From Phycisphaerales bacterium (GTDB taxonomy: Bacteria; Planctomycetota; Phycisphaerae; Phycisphaerales; SM1A02), in assembly GCA_022446885.1 (NCBI GenBank), contig JAKVBU010000015.1, forward strand, positions 35,891 to 99,890: DNA of 64,000 nt. The letters run 5' to 3'. Positions 43,274 to 52,219 of this stretch are shown in pieces; the stretch's first letter is position 1; every line of letters begins with the position of its first letter. The translations under genes and the position numbers were made by a program. Under the pieces are notes generated by a model, which was given only the letters and a program-made list of their open reading frames with translations, searched no databases and was not told the origin of the DNA.

Positions 43274-43861
43274 ATGGTTGTCCAGAGCACAGTTCGACTC
43301 GAGGCCATGTACAACGACACCGTTGTGCCCAAGCTTCGTGAGGAATTCAACCTCACGAATCTGCACACGGTTCCAGCGTTGTCGAAGGTCATCGTCAACG
43401 TGGGCATTGGCCGGTTCCTCGAGAACCAGAAGCTCAAGCCCGAGATTCGAGACACGGTCATCGACACGCTGACCACGATCACCGGCCAGCGGCCGATCAT
43501 GATCATGGCCAAGCAGTCGGTCGCCAACTTCAAGGTGCGTGAAGGTGCCCCTTCGGCCTTCATGGTGACACTTCGCCGTGATCGCATGTGGCACTTCCTC
43601 GATCGCCTCATGAACCTGGCCATGCCTCGTATCAAGGACTTCCGTGGCGTCAAGGACACCGCCTTCGACGCCGCCGGCAACTACTCGATGGGCCTCAATG
43701 AACAGGCCGTCTGGCCAGAGATCAACATGGCCACCGTGACATTCAACCACGGCATGAACATCAACATCTGCTTCGACCGGTCGAACCCCGACATGAGTCG
43801 ATTCGCACTCAAGGAACTCGGCATGCCCTTCGCCCGCAAGGACGATGGCTTCCGCCGCTGA
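43274..43861 (+). CDS. rplE: Ribosomal protein L5
   Basis: A 195-residue protein that binds 5S rRNA. '[35 protein letters not shown]', '[23 protein letters not shown]' and '[15 protein letters not shown]' are typical. GGAG lies upstream of ATG 43274. Confidence 0.98.
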   Translation: MVVQSTVRLEAMYNDTVVPKLREEFNLTNLHTVPALSKVIVNVGIGRFLENQKLKPEIRDTVIDTLTTITGQRPIMIMAKQSVANFKVREGAPSAFMVTLRRDRMWHFLDRLMNLAMPRIKDFRGVKDTAFDAAGNYSMGLNEQAVWPEINMATVTFNHGMNINICFDRSNPDMSRFALKELGMPFARKDDGFRR

Positions 43862-43874
43862 AAGGACCCGACCC

Positions 43875-44060
43875 ATGGCCAGCAAGCGCGTCTTCGCCCG
43901 AATGAAGCGGGAGCCAAAGTTCTCCACGCGTCGCAAGAATCGCTGTCAGCTCACCGGCCGCGGCCGGGGTGTCTATCGCAAGTTCGGCATCAGCCGCATC
44001 ATGCTTCGCGAACTCGCCCTCGAGGGCAAGATCCCGGGGATGCGCAAGGCCAGTTGGTGA
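43875..44060 (+). CDS. rpsN: Ribosomal protein S14, short form without a zinc ribbon
   Basis: A 61-residue protein with the length and end ('[16 protein letters not shown]') of the zinc-type S14. The four zinc ligands expected at 24, 27, 40 and 43 read Cys, Thr, Ser and Met, so zinc binding is lost. The start is ATG 43875; the frame is open 30 nt upstream into the rplE end. Confidence 0.95.
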   Translation: MASKRVFARMKREPKFSTRRKNRCQLTGRGRGVYRKFGISRIMLRELALEGKIPGMRKASW

Positions 44061-44093
44061 AGCCAAGAGGCTGATGGAGCAAGAGAGCAAGTA

Positions 44094-44492
44094 ATGTCAC
44101 AGCAAGACCTGACATCAGACATGTTGACCCGCATCCGCAACGCGGTCCGAAATCGCGCCGAGGATGTGATCTGTCTCGACAACCGGCTGAACCGCGGCGT
44201 CGCCGATGTCCTCAAGCGTGAGGGTTACATCAACGACTTCGACGTGGAGGCCACCTCCGGCAAGTCGAGCCTGCGGGTGAAGCTCAAGTATGGGCCACGC
44301 GGGGAGCAACTCATCCGGCGCATCGATCGCGTGTCCAAGCCCGGCTGCCGTGTGTATGCAGCGGCTGGCGAAGTGCCGCGTCCGTTGCACGGGCTGGGCA
44401 CGGCCATCATGTCCACCAGCAAGGGCGTCATGAGCGGGCGAGAAGCTCGTGCGGCGCACATCGGCGGCGAAGTTGTCGCCACGGTGCACTGA
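44094..44492 (+). CDS. rpsH: Ribosomal protein S8
   Basis: A 132-residue 16S-binding protein and, in E. coli, the repressor of the spc operon. 'SDMLTRIRNAVRNRAEDV', 'VLKREGYINDFDV' and 'ISTSKGVMSGREARAAHIGGEVVATV'-like end ('IMSTSKGVMSG') are typical. Confidence 0.97.
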   Translation: MSQQDLTSDMLTRIRNAVRNRAEDVICLDNRLNRGVADVLKREGYINDFDVEATSGKSSLRVKLKYGPRGEQLIRRIDRVSKPGCRVYAAAGEVPRPLHGLGTAIMSTSKGVMSGREARAAHIGGEVVATVH

Positions 44493-44502
44493 GGAGGCGA
44501 CC

Positions 44503-45057
44503 ATGTCACGTATCGGAAAGACTCCAATTCAGGTTCCCGCAGGCGTCACGGTCAATGCCGACGCCGGTGCCCGCAGCATTTCTGTGAAGGGCCCCAAGGG
44601 CGAGTTGACATACACCTGGCACGAGCAGGTGGATGTGTCGGTGGACGAGGGCACCATCACCACCTCGGTGAAGCCAGCCCTAGAGGCCGATCGCAAGGCG
44701 CGGGCCCAGTGGGGAACCGCGCGAGCCCGCATCGCCAACATGGTGACCGGCGTCACGCAGGGCTACTCCAAGACACTCAATATCGTGGGTGTCGGTTGGA
44801 ACGCCAAGCCCATGGGCAAGACGCTCCAACTCAACGTGGGCTACTGCCATCCAGTCGATCTGGCCCCGCCAACCGGTGTCGAGTTCGCCGTGGACAACGG
44901 CAACAAGATCACGGTCAGTGGGCCCGACAAGCATCTGGTGGGTCAGTTCGCCGCCAACATTCGTTCCAAGCGCCTTCCTGAGCCCTACAACGGCAAGGGC
45001 ATCATGTACGAGGGCGAGCAGATCATCCGCAAGCAGGGCAAGGCCTTCGGCGCCTGA
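44503..45057 (+). CDS. rplF: Ribosomal protein L6
   Basis: A 184-residue protein near the GTPase centre. '[17 protein letters not shown]', 'SVKGPKGEL' and the C-terminal '[32 protein letters not shown]' split across residues 152-184 are standard. GAGGAGG sits 7 nt before ATG 44503. Confidence 0.98.
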   Translation: MSRIGKTPIQVPAGVTVNADAGARSISVKGPKGELTYTWHEQVDVSVDEGTITTSVKPALEADRKARAQWGTARARIANMVTGVTQGYSKTLNIVGVGWNAKPMGKTLQLNVGYCHPVDLAPPTGVEFAVDNGNKITVSGPDKHLVGQFAANIRSKRLPEPYNGKGIMYEGEQIIRKQGKAFGA

Positions 45058-45079
45058 GCCGAGCACGGGAGACCCTGTC

Positions 45080-45442
45080 ATGAACAACGTTCTAGCACGA
45101 CATGCAAGACGAGCCCGCCGCAAGAAGGGCATCCGCAAGGGCATCCTTGGTGTGCCCGGGCGTCCGCGGCTGTCCGTCTTTCGAAGTTCCAAGCACATGT
45201 ACGCCCAGGTCATCGACGACCTGACCGGCCGCACGCTGCTGTCTGCCTCCACCACCGAGAAGGGTGTTGGAGACGACAACGGCGGCAACATCGCCGCAGC
45301 CGCTGCCGTGGGCACGCTGTTGGCCGAGCGAGCCGGCAAGGCGGGCATTTCCAAGGTCGTCTTCGACCGCAACGGTTTCCGCTACCACGGCCGCGTCAAG
45401 TCGCTGGCCGATGCCGCCCGCAAGGGCGGAATGGAGTTCTGA
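45080..45442 (+). CDS. rplR: Ribosomal protein L18
   Basis: A 120-residue 5S rRNA-binding protein. '[24 protein letters not shown]', '[34 protein letters not shown]' (split over 75-108) and '[10 protein letters not shown]' are typical. The ATG is at 45080 with GGGAG upstream. Confidence 0.97.
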   Translation: MNNVLARHARRARRKKGIRKGILGVPGRPRLSVFRSSKHMYAQVIDDLTGRTLLSASTTEKGVGDDNGGNIAAAAAVGTLLAERAGKAGISKVVFDRNGFRYHGRVKSLADAARKGGMEF

Positions 45443-45446
45443 GCAG

Positions 45447-46007
45447 ATGGCTGAGTACATCGACGAGTCAGGCGGCATCGAGTCCACTACGGTGGGCGTG
45501 TTCCGCACAGCCGCGACGGTCAAGGGTGGCCGCCGATTCTCCTTCTCCTCACTGGTGGTGGTGGGTGACCGCAATGGTCGCGTCGGCGCCGGCTACGGAA
45601 AGGCCAATCAAGTGCCCCCAGCGATCGAGAAGGCGCAAAAGTCCGCTCGCCGGGCGATGCAGTCGTACCCCATGCAGGGTCGAACGATCACGCACGTCGT
45701 CGAGGGCCGCTTCGGGGCCTCTCGTGTGCGGTTGATTCCCGCATCACCTGGTACGGGCGTTATCGCCGGTGCTGCCGTCCGTGCAGTGCTGGAGATGATG
45801 GGTGTGCAGGACTGCCTCACCAAGTCGTACGGATCCAACAACTCGAAGAACCTGGTGAAGGCCGTCATCGACGGGCTTTCACAGCTTCGCAGCAAGGACG
45901 AGGTCCAGGCCCTTCGCGGTGTGGATCTGGGTACCACCATCGTCGAGGACATGGTCGCCACCACGACTGCCGCGGTGGCAACGAGCGAGGAGGAGGCCCC
46001 GGCCTGA
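45447..46007 (+). CDS. rpsE: Ribosomal protein S5
   Basis: A 186-residue decoding-site protein. 'RTAATVKGGRRFSFSSLVVVGD', 'GRVGAGYGKANQVPPAIEKA' and 'PGTGVIAGAAVRAVLEMMGVQD' are typical. The start ATG 45447 follows the rplR stop by 4 nt. The C-terminal 20 residues are an Ala/Glu tail. rplO follows after only 27 nt, so rpmD (L30) is absent. Confidence 0.97.
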   Translation: MAEYIDESGGIESTTVGVFRTAATVKGGRRFSFSSLVVVGDRNGRVGAGYGKANQVPPAIEKAQKSARRAMQSYPMQGRTITHVVEGRFGASRVRLIPASPGTGVIAGAAVRAVLEMMGVQDCLTKSYGSNNSKNLVKAVIDGLSQLRSKDEVQALRGVDLGTTIVEDMVATTTAAVATSEEEAPA

Positions 46008-46034
46008 TCGGCCTGGATACCGAGGACAACCGCC

Positions 46035-46604
46035 ATGATGATCCATGAAATCACGTGCACGGTCGGGAAGTACAAGTCCCGAAAGCGTGTCGGACGAGGC
46101 CCTGGCAGCGGCAACGGTAAGACCGCCGGTCGAGGCCACAAGGGCGCCGGTTCGCGCAGTGGCCACCGACATCGCGCCTATTACGAGGGCGGCCAGCAGT
46201 CGTGGATTCGCCGCCTGCCCAAGCGCGGCTTCACCAACGCGCCGTTCAAGACTCGCTTCCATGTGGTCAACCTGCGTGATCTCGAGGGCCGCTTCGATGC
46301 GGGCGCCGAGGTCGATGCCGCCGCACTCGCTGCGGCAGGTGTGATTCGCGACACCAAGTTGCCGCTCAAGGTGCTCGGTGAGGGTGATCTGAAGACGAGT
46401 CTCACGGTGACTGCCGCCAAATTCTCCAAGTCCGCCCGTGCCGCCATCGAGGCTGCCGGTGGCACGGTGAACGAGAAGCCGATCACCAAGTGGATGCGAG
46501 ACCGCACCAAGCCCACCAAAAAGCAGATGCAGGCCTCTGGCGGGGCTGATGCGGCGCCAACACAGGCTTCTGCAGACTCGACTGAAACGACCAACGAGGA
46601 CTGA
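46035..46604 (+). CDS. rplO: Ribosomal protein L15
   Basis: A 189-residue protein with the Gly-rich N-terminal extension 'GRGPGSGNGKTAGRGHKGAGSRSG' in two parts and 'YEGGQQSWIRRLPKRGFTN'. The last 40 residues are a Lys then Ala/Thr/Glu-rich tail beyond the usual end. A second ATG follows the first directly. Confidence 0.97.
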   Translation: MMIHEITCTVGKYKSRKRVGRGPGSGNGKTAGRGHKGAGSRSGHRHRAYYEGGQQSWIRRLPKRGFTNAPFKTRFHVVNLRDLEGRFDAGAEVDAAALAAAGVIRDTKLPLKVLGEGDLKTSLTVTAAKFSKSARAAIEAAGGTVNEKPITKWMRDRTKPTKKQMQASGGADAAPTQASADSTETTNED

Positions 46605-46621
46605 TCCCGGATTCCCCCACG

Positions 46622-48040
46622 ATGCTGACGGCTGTCGCCAACATCTTCCGAATTCCCGAGCTGCGCAACCGCGTGTTGTTCACGCTCGGCATGATCGCGA
46701 TCTATCGGATCGGGTTCTGGATTCCACTGGTAGGAGTCGATCAGAACTCACTTGCCGAATTGGCTCAGCAGTCGCAGGACGCTGGGAGCGGGTTCGGCAA
46801 ATTGCTGACCTATGTGTCGGTGTTCTCCGGCGGTTCGTTCCAGCAATCGACGATCTTCGGACTGGGCATCATGCCCTACATCACCGCGGCGATCATCTTC
46901 CAGTTGCTGCAGTCGGCGGTCCCGCGGTTGCAGGAACTCAAGAAGGAAGGCGCTTCGGGGCAGCAGAAGATCACCGAGTGGACCCGATACGCCACCGTGG
47001 CGATGTGCCTGGTGCAGGGCTTCATGTGGTTGAAGTTCATGCAGTCATCGGGAATCGTGCTGCCTCAGTTCCAGACACCCACCGGCAACATGATCTTCTT
47101 CTTCGCCGGTATCTCGGCGTTGACCGCCGGCTCCATCTTCCTGATGTGGCTGGGTGAGCAAATCGATCGCTTCGGCATCGGTAATGGCGTCTCGCTCATT
47201 CTGACCGCGGGCATCGTGGCGCAGATGCCGCAGGCCATTGGATGGTTGACTGAGAACACCAGCCTGTCATTGCATCAGAGTGGTGAGTCGGCTGTGGGCG
47301 TGCTCGGCCTGGTCTTCCTGATTGTGGCCTTTGTGATCGTGGTCGCCGGTTCGATCCTGATCACCGTTGCCCAGCGACGGATTCCGATCCAGCAGGCCAG
47401 GCATACGCGTGGTCGCAAGACCTATGGCGGCTCCAAGCACTATCTGCCGCTGCGGGTCAACCACGCCGGCGTGATGCCGATCATCTTCGCCTCCAGTCTT
47501 TTGATCTTCCCGGCCTCCATTCTGGGCTACTGGCAGTCGTCGATGTCTGCCGAGTCGCCGGTCTGGCTGGCTGACACGGTGTTCTTCCTGAACCGGAACT
47601 TCGAGTTCGGGGAGTACCCCTACATCGTGATGGAGATCATCCTGATCTACTTCTTCAGTTACTTCTGGACGACCGTTGTCTTCAGCCCTGAAGACATGGC
47701 GCAGCAATTGCGCGAGAACGGGTCGTTCATTCCCGGGTTGCGACCCGGTCCGCGAACAGCGGAGTATCTGGAGACCGTCGTGGGCCGCATCACCTACGTG
47801 GGTGCTGGCTTCCTGGCCCTCATCGCAGTGATCCCCGCGCTCGTCGCCCGATACATGGGCATACCCTTCTTCGTCTCGAGCTTCCTTGGCGGTACAGGCC
47901 TGCTGATCGTGGTCAGCGTCGGTCTGGATCTGGTCCAGCGGATCGAGGCAAATCTACTCATGCGAAATTACGAGGGGCTGCTCGGCTCCGGCGAAGGACA
48001 GCGAAGCAAGTCCACTCGCCCATCACCGAGTCGCTCCTGA
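46622..48040 (+). CDS. secY: Protein translocase subunit SecY
   Basis: A 472-residue ten-helix channel of the Sec translocon. '[22 protein letters not shown]' (helix 1), the plug region '[31 protein letters not shown]', '[17 protein letters not shown]' and the cytosolic loops with '[19 protein letters not shown]' and '[30 protein letters not shown]' are clear. It follows rplO by 17 nt; the usual adk and map genes do not follow. Confidence 0.98.
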   Translation: MLTAVANIFRIPELRNRVLFTLGMIAIYRIGFWIPLVGVDQNSLAELAQQSQDAGSGFGKLLTYVSVFSGGSFQQSTIFGLGIMPYITAAIIFQLLQSAVPRLQELKKEGASGQQKITEWTRYATVAMCLVQGFMWLKFMQSSGIVLPQFQTPTGNMIFFFAGISALTAGSIFLMWLGEQIDRFGIGNGVSLILTAGIVAQMPQAIGWLTENTSLSLHQSGESAVGVLGLVFLIVAFVIVVAGSILITVAQRRIPIQQARHTRGRKTYGGSKHYLPLRVNHAGVMPIIFASSLLIFPASILGYWQSSMSAESPVWLADTVFFLNRNFEFGEYPYIVMEIILIYFFSYFWTTVVFSPEDMAQQLRENGSFIPGLRPGPRTAEYLETVVGRITYVGAGFLALIAVIPALVARYMGIPFFVSSFLGGTGLLIVVSVGLDLVQRIEANLLMRNYEGLLGSGEGQRSKSTRPSPSRS

Positions 48041-48065
48041 ACTCTGGAGGCACCGAGTCCAACCT

Positions 48066-48281
48066 ATGGCCAAAGAGGAAAAGATCACGCTCGAAGCCAC
48101 CGTCACGGAGGCTCTTCCCGATACCCGCTTCAAGGTGAAGTTGGAGAATGGGCAGGAGATCCTCGCCTACATCAGTGGTCGTATGCGGAAGTTCTACATC
48201 CGCATCCTGCCCGGTGACCGGGTCCGAGTCGAGATCAGCCCCTACGACATGTCCAAGGGAAGGATTGTCTACCGCCAGTGA
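48066..48281 (+). CDS. infA: Translation initiation factor IF-1
   Basis: A 71-residue OB-fold factor that occupies the ribosomal A site during initiation. '[28 protein letters not shown]', '[32 protein letters not shown]' in two parts. It lies 25 nt after secY, in the place usually taken by adk and map. Confidence 0.98.
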   Translation: MAKEEKITLEATVTEALPDTRFKVKLENGQEILAYISGRMRKFYIRILPGDRVRVEISPYDMSKGRIVYRQ

Positions 48282-48299
48282 GGCGGGAGGATCAAAGCC

Positions 48300-48416
48300 A
48301 TGAAAGTCAGAAGCAGCATCAAGCGACGCACCAAGGATTGCCAGATCGTCATTCGAAAAGGCAAGCGGTACGTGATCAACAAGAAGAACCCCCGGCTGAA
48401 GCAGCGTCAGGGCTGA
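48300..48416 (+). CDS. rpmJ: Ribosomal protein L36, zinc-free type
   Basis: A 38-residue gene found by reading the sequence between infA and rpsM. It opens [17 protein letters not shown] and ends [12 protein letters not shown], which is L36. Of the zinc ligands of the standard form (three Cys and one His) only Cys14 remains; the others read Thr, Asn and Leu. GGGAGG lies 9 nt upstream of the ATG. Confidence 0.93.
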   Translation: MKVRSSIKRRTKDCQIVIRKGKRYVINKKNPRLKQRQG

Positions 48417-48441
48417 CGCGGGCCACCCTCGGAGAACACTG

Positions 48442-48819
48442 ATGCCACGTATTGCAGGTATCGACATTCCGGAGCGGAAGAAGATCCGCTACTCCCTCCG
48501 CTACATCCACGGCATCGGCCCGAAGTTTGCCGATGACATCCTGGCTGAGGCCGGCGTGGATCCGGACAAGAAGGCTGGCGACCTGAACGAACAGGAAGTC
48601 AGTCTGATCGCCGCCGCGATCGACAACGGCTACATCGTTGAAGGCGCTCTGCGCCGTCAGGTGCAGCAGAATGTTCAGCGGCTCCGCGATATTCGAAGCT
48701 ACCGCGGCGACCGGCATCGTCGTGGCCTTCCCACGCGTGGGCAGCGCACCAAGTGCAACGCTCGTACACGTAAGGGCCGCAAGAAGACGGTTGCCGGCAA
48801 GAAGGGCGTCAAGGGCTGA
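48442..48819 (+). CDS. rpsM: Ribosomal protein S13
   Basis: A 125-residue head protein that contacts tRNA and L5. 'MPRIAGIDIPERKKIRYSLRYIHGIG', 'RDIRSYRGDRHRRGLPTRGQRTKCNARTRKGRKKTV' across 88-120 are typical. GGAG lies about 10 nt before the ATG. Confidence 0.98.
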   Translation: MPRIAGIDIPERKKIRYSLRYIHGIGPKFADDILAEAGVDPDKKAGDLNEQEVSLIAAAIDNGYIVEGALRRQVQQNVQRLRDIRSYRGDRHRRGLPTRGQRTKCNARTRKGRKKTVAGKKGVKG

Positions 48820-48846
48820 TCCGGCTCACGCTGAGGAACCATACCG

Positions 48847-49218
48847 ATGGCAAAGAAGAAGATCAGAAAGAACGTTGTCCGTGCGATCGTGCACGTCAAG
48901 GCGACGTTCAACAACACGATCGTCACGTTCACCGACGTCAATGGCGAGACCCTCTGCTGGGATTCCGCTGGCACGGTGGGCTTCAAGGGTGCCCGAAAGG
49001 CAACTCCCTTCGCCGCCTCCCGTGCCGCCGAGCGCAGTGCCTCCAAGGCCAAGCGCATGGGCGTCAAGGAGGTCGAAGTTCGGGTGAAGGGGCCTGGAGG
49101 TGGACGCGAGTCGGCCATCACCGCGCTGAGTCACTCCGGACTTGAGATCGTCGCGGTCGAAGATCGAACGCCTATCCCACACAACGGGTGTCGGCCCAGA
49201 AAGCAGCGCCGCTGCTGA
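48847..49218 (+). CDS. rpsK: Ribosomal protein S11
   Basis: A 123-residue platform protein. '[18 protein letters not shown]'-type core ('[18 protein letters not shown]'), '[16 protein letters not shown]' and '[14 protein letters not shown]' and the end '[15 protein letters not shown]' are diagnostic. It is followed by a 112-nt gap to rpoA with no rpsD. Confidence 0.98.
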   Translation: MAKKKIRKNVVRAIVHVKATFNNTIVTFTDVNGETLCWDSAGTVGFKGARKATPFAASRAAERSASKAKRMGVKEVEVRVKGPGGGRESAITALSHSGLEIVAVEDRTPIPHNGCRPRKQRRC

Positions 49219-49330
49219 TCAAGTTTTTCGCGGTCTCGGCGAAGAAGGAGTGCATCGCGTTCGACGGAGCGGTGCAGATCCGAACACCCGAAGGCCCTGT
49301 TCCTTGTTGGACACATCCGTCGGAGCCTGA

Positions 49331-50353
49331 ATGATGGCAATGCATGTACGTTGGCGCGGCCTTGAGCTGCCCGCAGAAATCAAGTCTGATCCCAAGTCGC
49401 ACACCGAGACGTTCGCCCGCTTCATGGTGGAGCCGCTGGAGCGCGGCTTCGGAACCACGGTTGGCAACTCGCTGCGTCGAATTCTCCTGAGCAGCATCGA
49501 GGGTGCGGCGATTACTTCCGTCAAGATCGGCGGCGTCGATCACGAGTTCAGCACCATTCAGGGTGTGAAGGAAGATGTCACCGACATCCTTCTGAATCTC
49601 CGCGGTTTGGTCATCTCCGTTGACAGCGACGAGGATCGCGAGTGGTCCATGACGCTGCGGGCCAAGGGCCCCGGCGATGTCACGGCGGAGTTGATCGAGG
49701 CCGACCCGGCCATCTGTGTTCACAATCCTGATCACGTTATCGCGACGCTCACCGACGAGGTCAATCTTGACATCGAGATCATCGTCGATCGTGGTCGTGG
49801 TTATACACCCGCCTCCGAGCGTCACCAGCGTGGTGCTGAGGACCAGATCGTTGGCGAGATCCCCGTGGACTCGGTCTACAGCCCCGTACTTCGCGTTCGA
49901 TACCGCGTGGAAGACACGCGTGTTGGTCAGAAGACCAATTACGACCGTCTGGTGCTCGACATCTGGACCGACGGCACGCAGAGCCCGGAGATGGTTCTGG
50001 TCGAAGCCGCCAAGATCCTCCGTAAGCACCTCAATGCCTTCGTGCAGATGCCCGAGTCCGGCGAGAGCCGTGTCTCTGAAGAGGCTGCCGCCGTTGCCGC
50101 GGTCGATGAGTCGCTCGCCCGCAAGCTCGACATGTCGGTCAACGAACTGGATCTGACCGTGCGTGCCAGCAACTGCCTTGAGACTGCGGCCGTGGCTACT
50201 GTTTCCGAATTGGTTTGCAAGACCGAGCAGGATCTGCTGTCCGTGCGTTCATTCGGCAAGACGTCGCTGCGGGAAGTGAAGAAGAAGCTCGAGGACATGG
50301 GGCTCTCGCTGGGCATGCAACTGCCTGACGGCTATGCCCCGGCGCCCGTCTGA
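49331..50353 (+). CDS. rpoA: RNA polymerase alpha subunit
   Basis: A 340-residue subunit. The N-terminal dimerisation domain has 'FARFMVEPLERGFGTTVGNSLRRILLSSIEGAA' across about 28-60, and the C-terminal domain has 'LDLTVRASNCL' and 'SVRSFGKTSLREVKKKLEDMGLSLGM', the helix-hairpin-helix that binds UP elements. GGAG lies 5 nt before ATG 49331; ATGs at 49334 and 49340 are also in frame. It follows the S4-less gap. Confidence 0.98.
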   Translation: MMAMHVRWRGLELPAEIKSDPKSHTETFARFMVEPLERGFGTTVGNSLRRILLSSIEGAAITSVKIGGVDHEFSTIQGVKEDVTDILLNLRGLVISVDSDEDREWSMTLRAKGPGDVTAELIEADPAICVHNPDHVIATLTDEVNLDIEIIVDRGRGYTPASERHQRGAEDQIVGEIPVDSVYSPVLRVRYRVEDTRVGQKTNYDRLVLDIWTDGTQSPEMVLVEAAKILRKHLNAFVQMPESGESRVSEEAAAVAAVDESLARKLDMSVNELDLTVRASNCLETAAVATVSELVCKTEQDLLSVRSFGKTSLREVKKKLEDMGLSLGMQLPDGYAPAPV

Positions 50354-50394
50354 GTGGATGCCCGCACGCGAGGCGTGCGGGAAGGAGTTGAACG

Positions 50395-51135
50395 ATGCGT
50401 AACAAGATCAATGGCAAGCAGCTCGGTCGAGACAGTGAGCATCGTCGCGCGATGCTCCGCAATCTCGCGGCAGGTTTGTTCGAGCACGGCCAGATCGAGA
50501 CCACCGGGCCCAAGGCACGGGCGGTACAGCCCTTCATTGAGCGGATCATCACGATCGCCAGACGTGGTGGCCTGAAGGCTCGGCGTCAGATCGAGGCCCG
50601 TCTCAATGATCGCCACATCCACACGTGGGTTGCCGACCCCAACGTGCCTGACTCGCGTAAGCACAACGACTTTTTCGATCTGCCAGACGGCGATCAGATC
50701 CAGTTCAATCGCTACGGTGAAGTTCGCAAGGCACCTCGCCTTGTGCAGCACATCATGACGACCATCGCCGATCGCTTCCGCGATCGTGATGGTGGCTATA
50801 CCCGTATCGTTCAGACCGGTCGAAACCGGTTGGGCGACGGAACTGACATCGTCGTGCTGCAGCTGGTCGGCGATGAAGACGGCCCCCGCATCGGTGGTGG
50901 CACGTCCTCACGTCGCCGAGCCGCTGACCGTCGGACGGCCTTCGCGGCGTCGCTGCGTAAGGGTGATGACGACTCGGCAACGGCAGTCGCCGAGGAACCA
51001 GTGGATGCTGAAGAGGCGCCTGAGGTTCAGGACGCAGCGCCTGTCGAGGAGGCTCCGGCCGAGACGCCCGCAGAGGATGCGACCGTCGAAGAGGCTGCTG
51101 CCGAGGATGAGAAGTCATCCGAGTCAGACAGCTGA
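50395..51135 (+). CDS. rplQ: Ribosomal protein L17 with long acidic C-terminal extension
   Basis: A 246-residue protein, about twice the usual L17 length. Residues 1-135 are L17 ('NGKQLGRDSEHRRAMLRNLAAGLFEHGQIETT', then 'YTRIVQTGRNRLGDGTDIVVLQL' near 148-170). Residues beyond about 190 are Ala/Glu/Asp/Pro-rich and disordered-looking. Between them lies an Arg-rich patch. GGAG lies 8 nt upstream of the ATG. Last gene of the ribosomal block. Confidence 0.95.
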   Translation: MRNKINGKQLGRDSEHRRAMLRNLAAGLFEHGQIETTGPKARAVQPFIERIITIARRGGLKARRQIEARLNDRHIHTWVADPNVPDSRKHNDFFDLPDGDQIQFNRYGEVRKAPRLVQHIMTTIADRFRDRDGGYTRIVQTGRNRLGDGTDIVVLQLVGDEDGPRIGGGTSSRRRAADRRTAFAASLRKGDDDSATAVAEEPVDAEEAPEVQDAAPVEEAPAETPAEDATVEEAAAEDEKSSESDS

Positions 51136-51158
51136 CGGGCCAATCAACCAGGATCACC

Positions 51159-51193
51159 ACGGGCCCCCTCTCGTCATTCGAGTGGGGGCCCGT
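51159..51193 (+). terminator. Terminator of the ribosomal superoperon
   Basis: ACGGGCCCCC pairs with GGGGGCCCGT, extended by CTCG/CGAG beyond one mismatch, with a 5-nt loop. A short T-containing tail (CCTGTTGT) follows and merges into the pheS promoter. Confidence 0.85.
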
Positions 51194-51200
51194 CCTGTTG

Positions 51201-51206
51201 TACCAT
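51201..51206 (+). promoter_or_regulatory. -10 element of a predicted leaderless pheS transcript
   Basis: TACCAT ends 7 nt before ATG 51214, directly after the ribosomal terminator. No ribosome-binding site is present. Confidence 0.5.
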
Positions 51207-51213
51207 CCCCGCA

Positions 51214-52188
51214 ATGTCCGCCGCAGTTGATCAGGCCCGAGACGAAGCCCTTCAGGGCCTGGCACAGGCTGCAAGTGCCGAGGCCTTGGAAGCGTGGCGG
51301 ATTGACTGGCTTGGCTCCAAGGGTCGCCTCAAGGGCCTGATGAGCTCCATTCGAGACGTTGAGCCCTCAGCGAGAAAGGCCTTTGGGCAGGCCCTGAATG
51401 ACCTCAAGGGGACGCTGGAGTCTGCGTTTGAAGCCCGCGCGGCTGCGTCAAGTGATGCAGCGCAGCCGCTGGACGTGACTGAGCCGGGCACGGAACCCAG
51501 AGGCGGCGCCCGGCACATCATCTCGCGCACGATCGAGGACATGCTCGACGTCTTCGCTCGGATGGGCTTCACGCCTGTCACGGGGCCGGAGGTGGAAGAT
51601 GAGCGGCACAACTTCACGGCCTTGAACGTGCCCGAAGCCCATCCCGCCCGCGAGCCTTCAGACAACTTCTACCTGCAAGACGGCCACATGCTTCGCAGCC
51701 AGACCTCGACGGTGCAGATTCGAGTGCTGGAGCAGACGCCGCCCCCCGTACGCATCGTGGCCGCCGGGCGGGTCTATCGTCCTGACACGCACGATGCGAC
51801 CCACTACAGCATGTTCCATCAAGTCGAAGGGCTGTATGTCGATCGAAGCGTGACGATCGTTGATCTCAAGACCACGCTTCTGGCATTCGCCCGTTCGTTC
51901 TTCGGGCCAGATGCTGAGGTCCGCATGCGGCCGAGTTTCTTCCCCTTCACCGAGCCGTCGGCCGAAGTGGACATGAAAATGAAGATCAAGGGCCGATGGC
52001 AGTGGGTGGAACTGGGTGGATGCGGCATGGTTGATCCAGCCGTGCTCACGCAGGTGGGGATTGACCCCGAAACGTGGACAGGCTTCGCATTCGGGCTGGG
52101 TGTTGAGCGCATTGCCATGCGGCGGTGGGGGATTCCCGACATTCGATGGCTGTTCGAGAACGACGAGCGTTTTCTGCGCCGGATCTGA
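51214..52188 (+). CDS. pheS: Phenylalanyl-tRNA synthetase alpha subunit
   Basis: A 324-residue class II synthetase subunit. The N-terminal coiled coil covers about 1-85. Motif 2 'RIVAAGRVYRPDTHDATHYSMFHQVEGLYVD' region (166-196) and motif 3 'GFAFGLGVERIAMRRWGIPDIR' are clear, with 'MRPSFFPFTEPSAEVDM' between. The beta subunit gene pheT, usually next to it, is not in the window. Confidence 0.96.
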   Translation: MSAAVDQARDEALQGLAQAASAEALEAWRIDWLGSKGRLKGLMSSIRDVEPSARKAFGQALNDLKGTLESAFEARAAASSDAAQPLDVTEPGTEPRGGARHIISRTIEDMLDVFARMGFTPVTGPEVEDERHNFTALNVPEAHPAREPSDNFYLQDGHMLRSQTSTVQIRVLEQTPPPVRIVAAGRVYRPDTHDATHYSMFHQVEGLYVDRSVTIVDLKTTLLAFARSFFGPDAEVRMRPSFFPFTEPSAEVDMKMKIKGRWQWVELGGCGMVDPAVLTQVGIDPETWTGFAFGLGVERIAMRRWGIPDIRWLFENDERFLRRI

Positions 52189-52219
52189 TATTGCCCGCGT
52201 GGCGCCCGGAGTGCTTGAT

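Noticed and set aside
49219..49330. Hidden rpsD (S4) between rpsK and rpoA
   Set aside because: Only 112 nt are available and no S4 motif is present in any frame.
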